Shown one piece after another: positions 62,290 to 64,000 of a stretch of DNA of 64,000 bases. This stretch comes from Flectonema sp. DT1601 (taxonomy: Eukaryota > Euglenozoa > Diplonemea > Diplonemida > Diplonemidae). The position numbers and the translations under genes are program-made. The notes under the pieces are model-generated. The model did not search any database, was not told where the DNA came from, and saw only the letters and a list, made by a program, of their open reading frames with translations. Location of the stretch: contig OZ025795.1 in assembly GCA_964019425.1 (NCBI GenBank), forward strand, positions 1,182,001 to 1,246,000, read 5' to 3'. Each line of letters opens with the position of its first letter. Positions within the stretch are counted from its first letter, which is position 1.

Positions 62290-62984
62290 GGGTAACGAAA
62301 CTCGGATAGCGCGCCTCCTCGTGGTGTTGCCTGGATGCACCTTGTGTGTAATTAGAGTGCTGACGTATTGTTGTTGCTGTGTATTCTTTTACCCCCGTTT
62401 TATTTTCCGGTAGCCTAACCTTTAAAAAAAAAAAGGACAACATAGCAGAAGGTCAGGTGATCCGGCCCGGGATACTCAGGCACCCAGAGCTCACAGGGGC
62501 CACCGGGTTTTTATTTTTTCCTTAGTGGCATGATTTCCCTTTACCCCCATTTCCTTCAAACTTCCCCCGTTTAGTCTTTTCACGCATGGGGGGATTATAA
62601 GTTCAGGTCGCCTGAAATGTATTAACAGTATCAGCCCGCGAGTTACTCGGGGAGCTCCCATGCAATGTGTGGAGAAAGAGGCCATCCTTCCCCCTACCTC
62701 TCTGCTTTACTACGTCGTTTTTTGTGTGTGGCATTTCTTTTTTTATATTCTTTTCTTTTCAATCTTGTTCCTTCACACGCAGTTGTTCGAGCGGTTGTGA
62801 ACCACCTTGGGTCTCTTACGGTCTCCAAGCCACTGTTGTGCGAAGAAACAAATCTGTTGGTGCGGTGGCCTTCCGACGCCACCTGGACCGCAACTCGTTC
62901 ACAGTGCCCTACCCGGTTCTCCACCGGACCGCCTGAGCGACGGGATCCATGGGATTCAAACCCCTAAACACTGGTTAATTTTTT
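62290..62984 (+). mobile_element. ~0.7-kb inserted element, copy 3
   Basis: Full copy with a perfect 18-bp target duplication CCTGTTCACAAATTACTT (62272-62289 and 62985-63002), at the same position of the LRR unit as copies 1 and 2. It ends GGTTAATTTTTT. It shares the shortened AACAGTATCAGCCCGCG segment with copy 2 against copy 1. Confidence 0.85.
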
Positions 62985-63220
62985 CCTGTTCACAAATTAC
63001 TTCTCTTGACCTTTCTGGTCTTAGTAGTGTCACCACTACTGGACAACGTTTCTTATATCACTGTTCACAAATCACTTCTGTTGACCTCTCAGGTCTTAGT
63101 AGTGTGATTAAAATAGGCAATAGGTTCCTTGGTAATTGCAATGCACTTGAATCTGTTCAGCTGCCTGTAAATAATGGCGCTCTCTTTGAGGAGTCTGTGG
63201 AAGCAGCGATTAATCATTAA
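62985..63220 (+). pseudogene. 3' end of the second LRR block
   Basis: Two LRR units (TSLDLSGLSSVTTTGQRFLY, SVDLSGLSSVIKIGNRFLGN) and the same C-terminal cap (CNALESVQLPVNNGALFEES, then VEAAINH) as at 61227. The post-stop sequence is also duplicated for ~40 bp. No start codon remains for this block. Confidence 0.8.
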
Positions 63221-64000
63221 GTTTTGTTTTGTTAATTTTTTAATTTTCTTTCTTTCAATTTGAGTTTTTTTTTCTTTCTTTCTTAATTCTTCTAAAGTGT
63301 GTAATTTATAAAGTTGAGAACCTATTTTCTAGTGGTAAAATTTTCGGGTAAGCCCACAGTACAATCATAATGCTTTAGACAACTGGGGGGTGAACGAACC
63401 TCGGTACCGTTCCGCGGAGGTTTTCTATTATCTTTCATGGTAGGAGGGCATCTGGCACATATGGTCGTGTTATGGAGAGTAGAAGGATGCTTGATATGGA
63501 ATAAGAATGGTTTTTAATCTCTTTTCACCTTTCCTCCATATTTAATCATTGTATCAATTTACAATCAGGTAGGTTGTAACGGACTACAGAACATGGGACG
63601 CATCAGTCTGATAGTGTGGTCCCCGAATTTCCAGATTCGACAACACCTTCTGATCAATAAGACAAAATTTTCTTTCCCCCTTTTTATGTTTTCTTTTTCT
63701 AAACGTACCTTTTATTTGATTAACAACTACAAATATTCTTTCAGTCAAGTTGATATTCATTTTGTTTTTAATATCTAAAGTTGTTACTGTTTTTTCATGT
63801 CAAAGTTTAACCCCCTCTTAGGTGTTTGTTTGCTATTGTTAAGTTTTGAAGACGTTTTAATTATTAATTTACATATTGTCATAGACGAGGTCTCCATACG
63901 ACTGGTCGGACTCCAAGCTTTCTGAATTACTTTCTCGGTTAAGGCGCCTCCTGCAGTGAAATCCCCTCGCAAGATTTTTATTGTCCTTTCCAAGACCCTT
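63221..64000. other. 3' flank of the window
   Basis: A GC-richer stretch at ~63330-63480 is unassigned. Family 5 copy c lies at 63655-63812. A minus-strand frame at 63784-63993 is not convincing as a gene. Confidence 0.5.
63655..63812. repeat. dispersed repeat family 5, copy c
   Basis: AATAAGACAAAA, CTTTTTATGTTTTCTTTTTC, TTGATTAACAACTACAAATA, TTCTTTCAGTCAAGTTGATA and CATGTCAAAGTTTAACCCCC match the 22097-22270 insertion nearly end to end. This defines an element of ~160 bp. Confidence 0.7.

Noticed and set aside
63784-63993. Minus-strand frame with ILRGDF, resembling an endonuclease GDxN motif
   Set aside because: No other endonuclease motif is nearby, and the adjoining sequence is a non-coding repeat.

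Overview
This is nuclear DNA of an AT-rich, intron-containing protist, probably a flagellate. It carries about 21 protein genes, and every one lies on the + strand. Intergenic regions are long (0.3-3.5 kb) and full of A/T homopolymers. At least seven short spliceosomal introns (58-107 nt) can be placed by joining reading frames; six of seven donors are GTATGT. Fifteen genes also carry a pyrimidine-rich tract ending in AG, 3-34 nt upstream of the ATG. Same-strand genes, these AGs and a LINE of APE-RT-RNaseH-zinc-finger layout together suggest spliced-leader trans-splicing of Euglenozoa type. That is an inference, and the cis-introns are more numerous than in trypanosomatids. A TPH-domain coiled-coil gene fits a ciliated cell.

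Layout. 1-1.4 kb: unassigned, relatively GC-rich sequence. 1.5-41.6 kb: single-copy host genes. These are a COPI-associated/TVP15-like membrane protein, a VASt-like tail-anchored protein, a coiled-coil protein, a Rab34/36-like GTPase, an SLC22-like and an SLC18B1-like MFS carrier, a secreted propeller-like protein, Rab32, a HAD phosphatase, an AAAP amino-acid transporter, a small Cys/His protein, SmF (three exons), a MEKK-like kinase (three exons), a TPH protein (three exons), a METTL21-like methyltransferase, GluRS fused to an EMAPII-type domain, and two coiled-coil proteins. 42.4-51.3 kb: a tRNA-Ser(GCU) gene, then nested LINEs. A near full-length copy A, with a 28S rRNA fragment in its 5' flank, sits inside an older copy B that itself starts about 22 bp from the tRNA gene. 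51.6-57.8 kb: two small proteins that appear to share an undescribed domain, and a degenerate Rab32 paralogue. 59-63.2 kb: a ubiquitin-like/LRR gene with near-identical 25-residue repeats and its partial tandem duplicate, interrupted by three copies of a ~0.7-kb element with 18-bp target duplications.

The intergenic DNA holds at least six dispersed families of short, conserved, non-coding repeats. Some carry conserved inverted repeats, C/D-snoRNA-like boxes or abutting T-runs. A degenerate array of about nine hairpin units lies at 19.4-21.4 kb. These are the best candidates for undescribed biology here. The host genes do not form a single pathway; several serve membrane traffic (COPI-associated, three Rabs, VASt) and transport.
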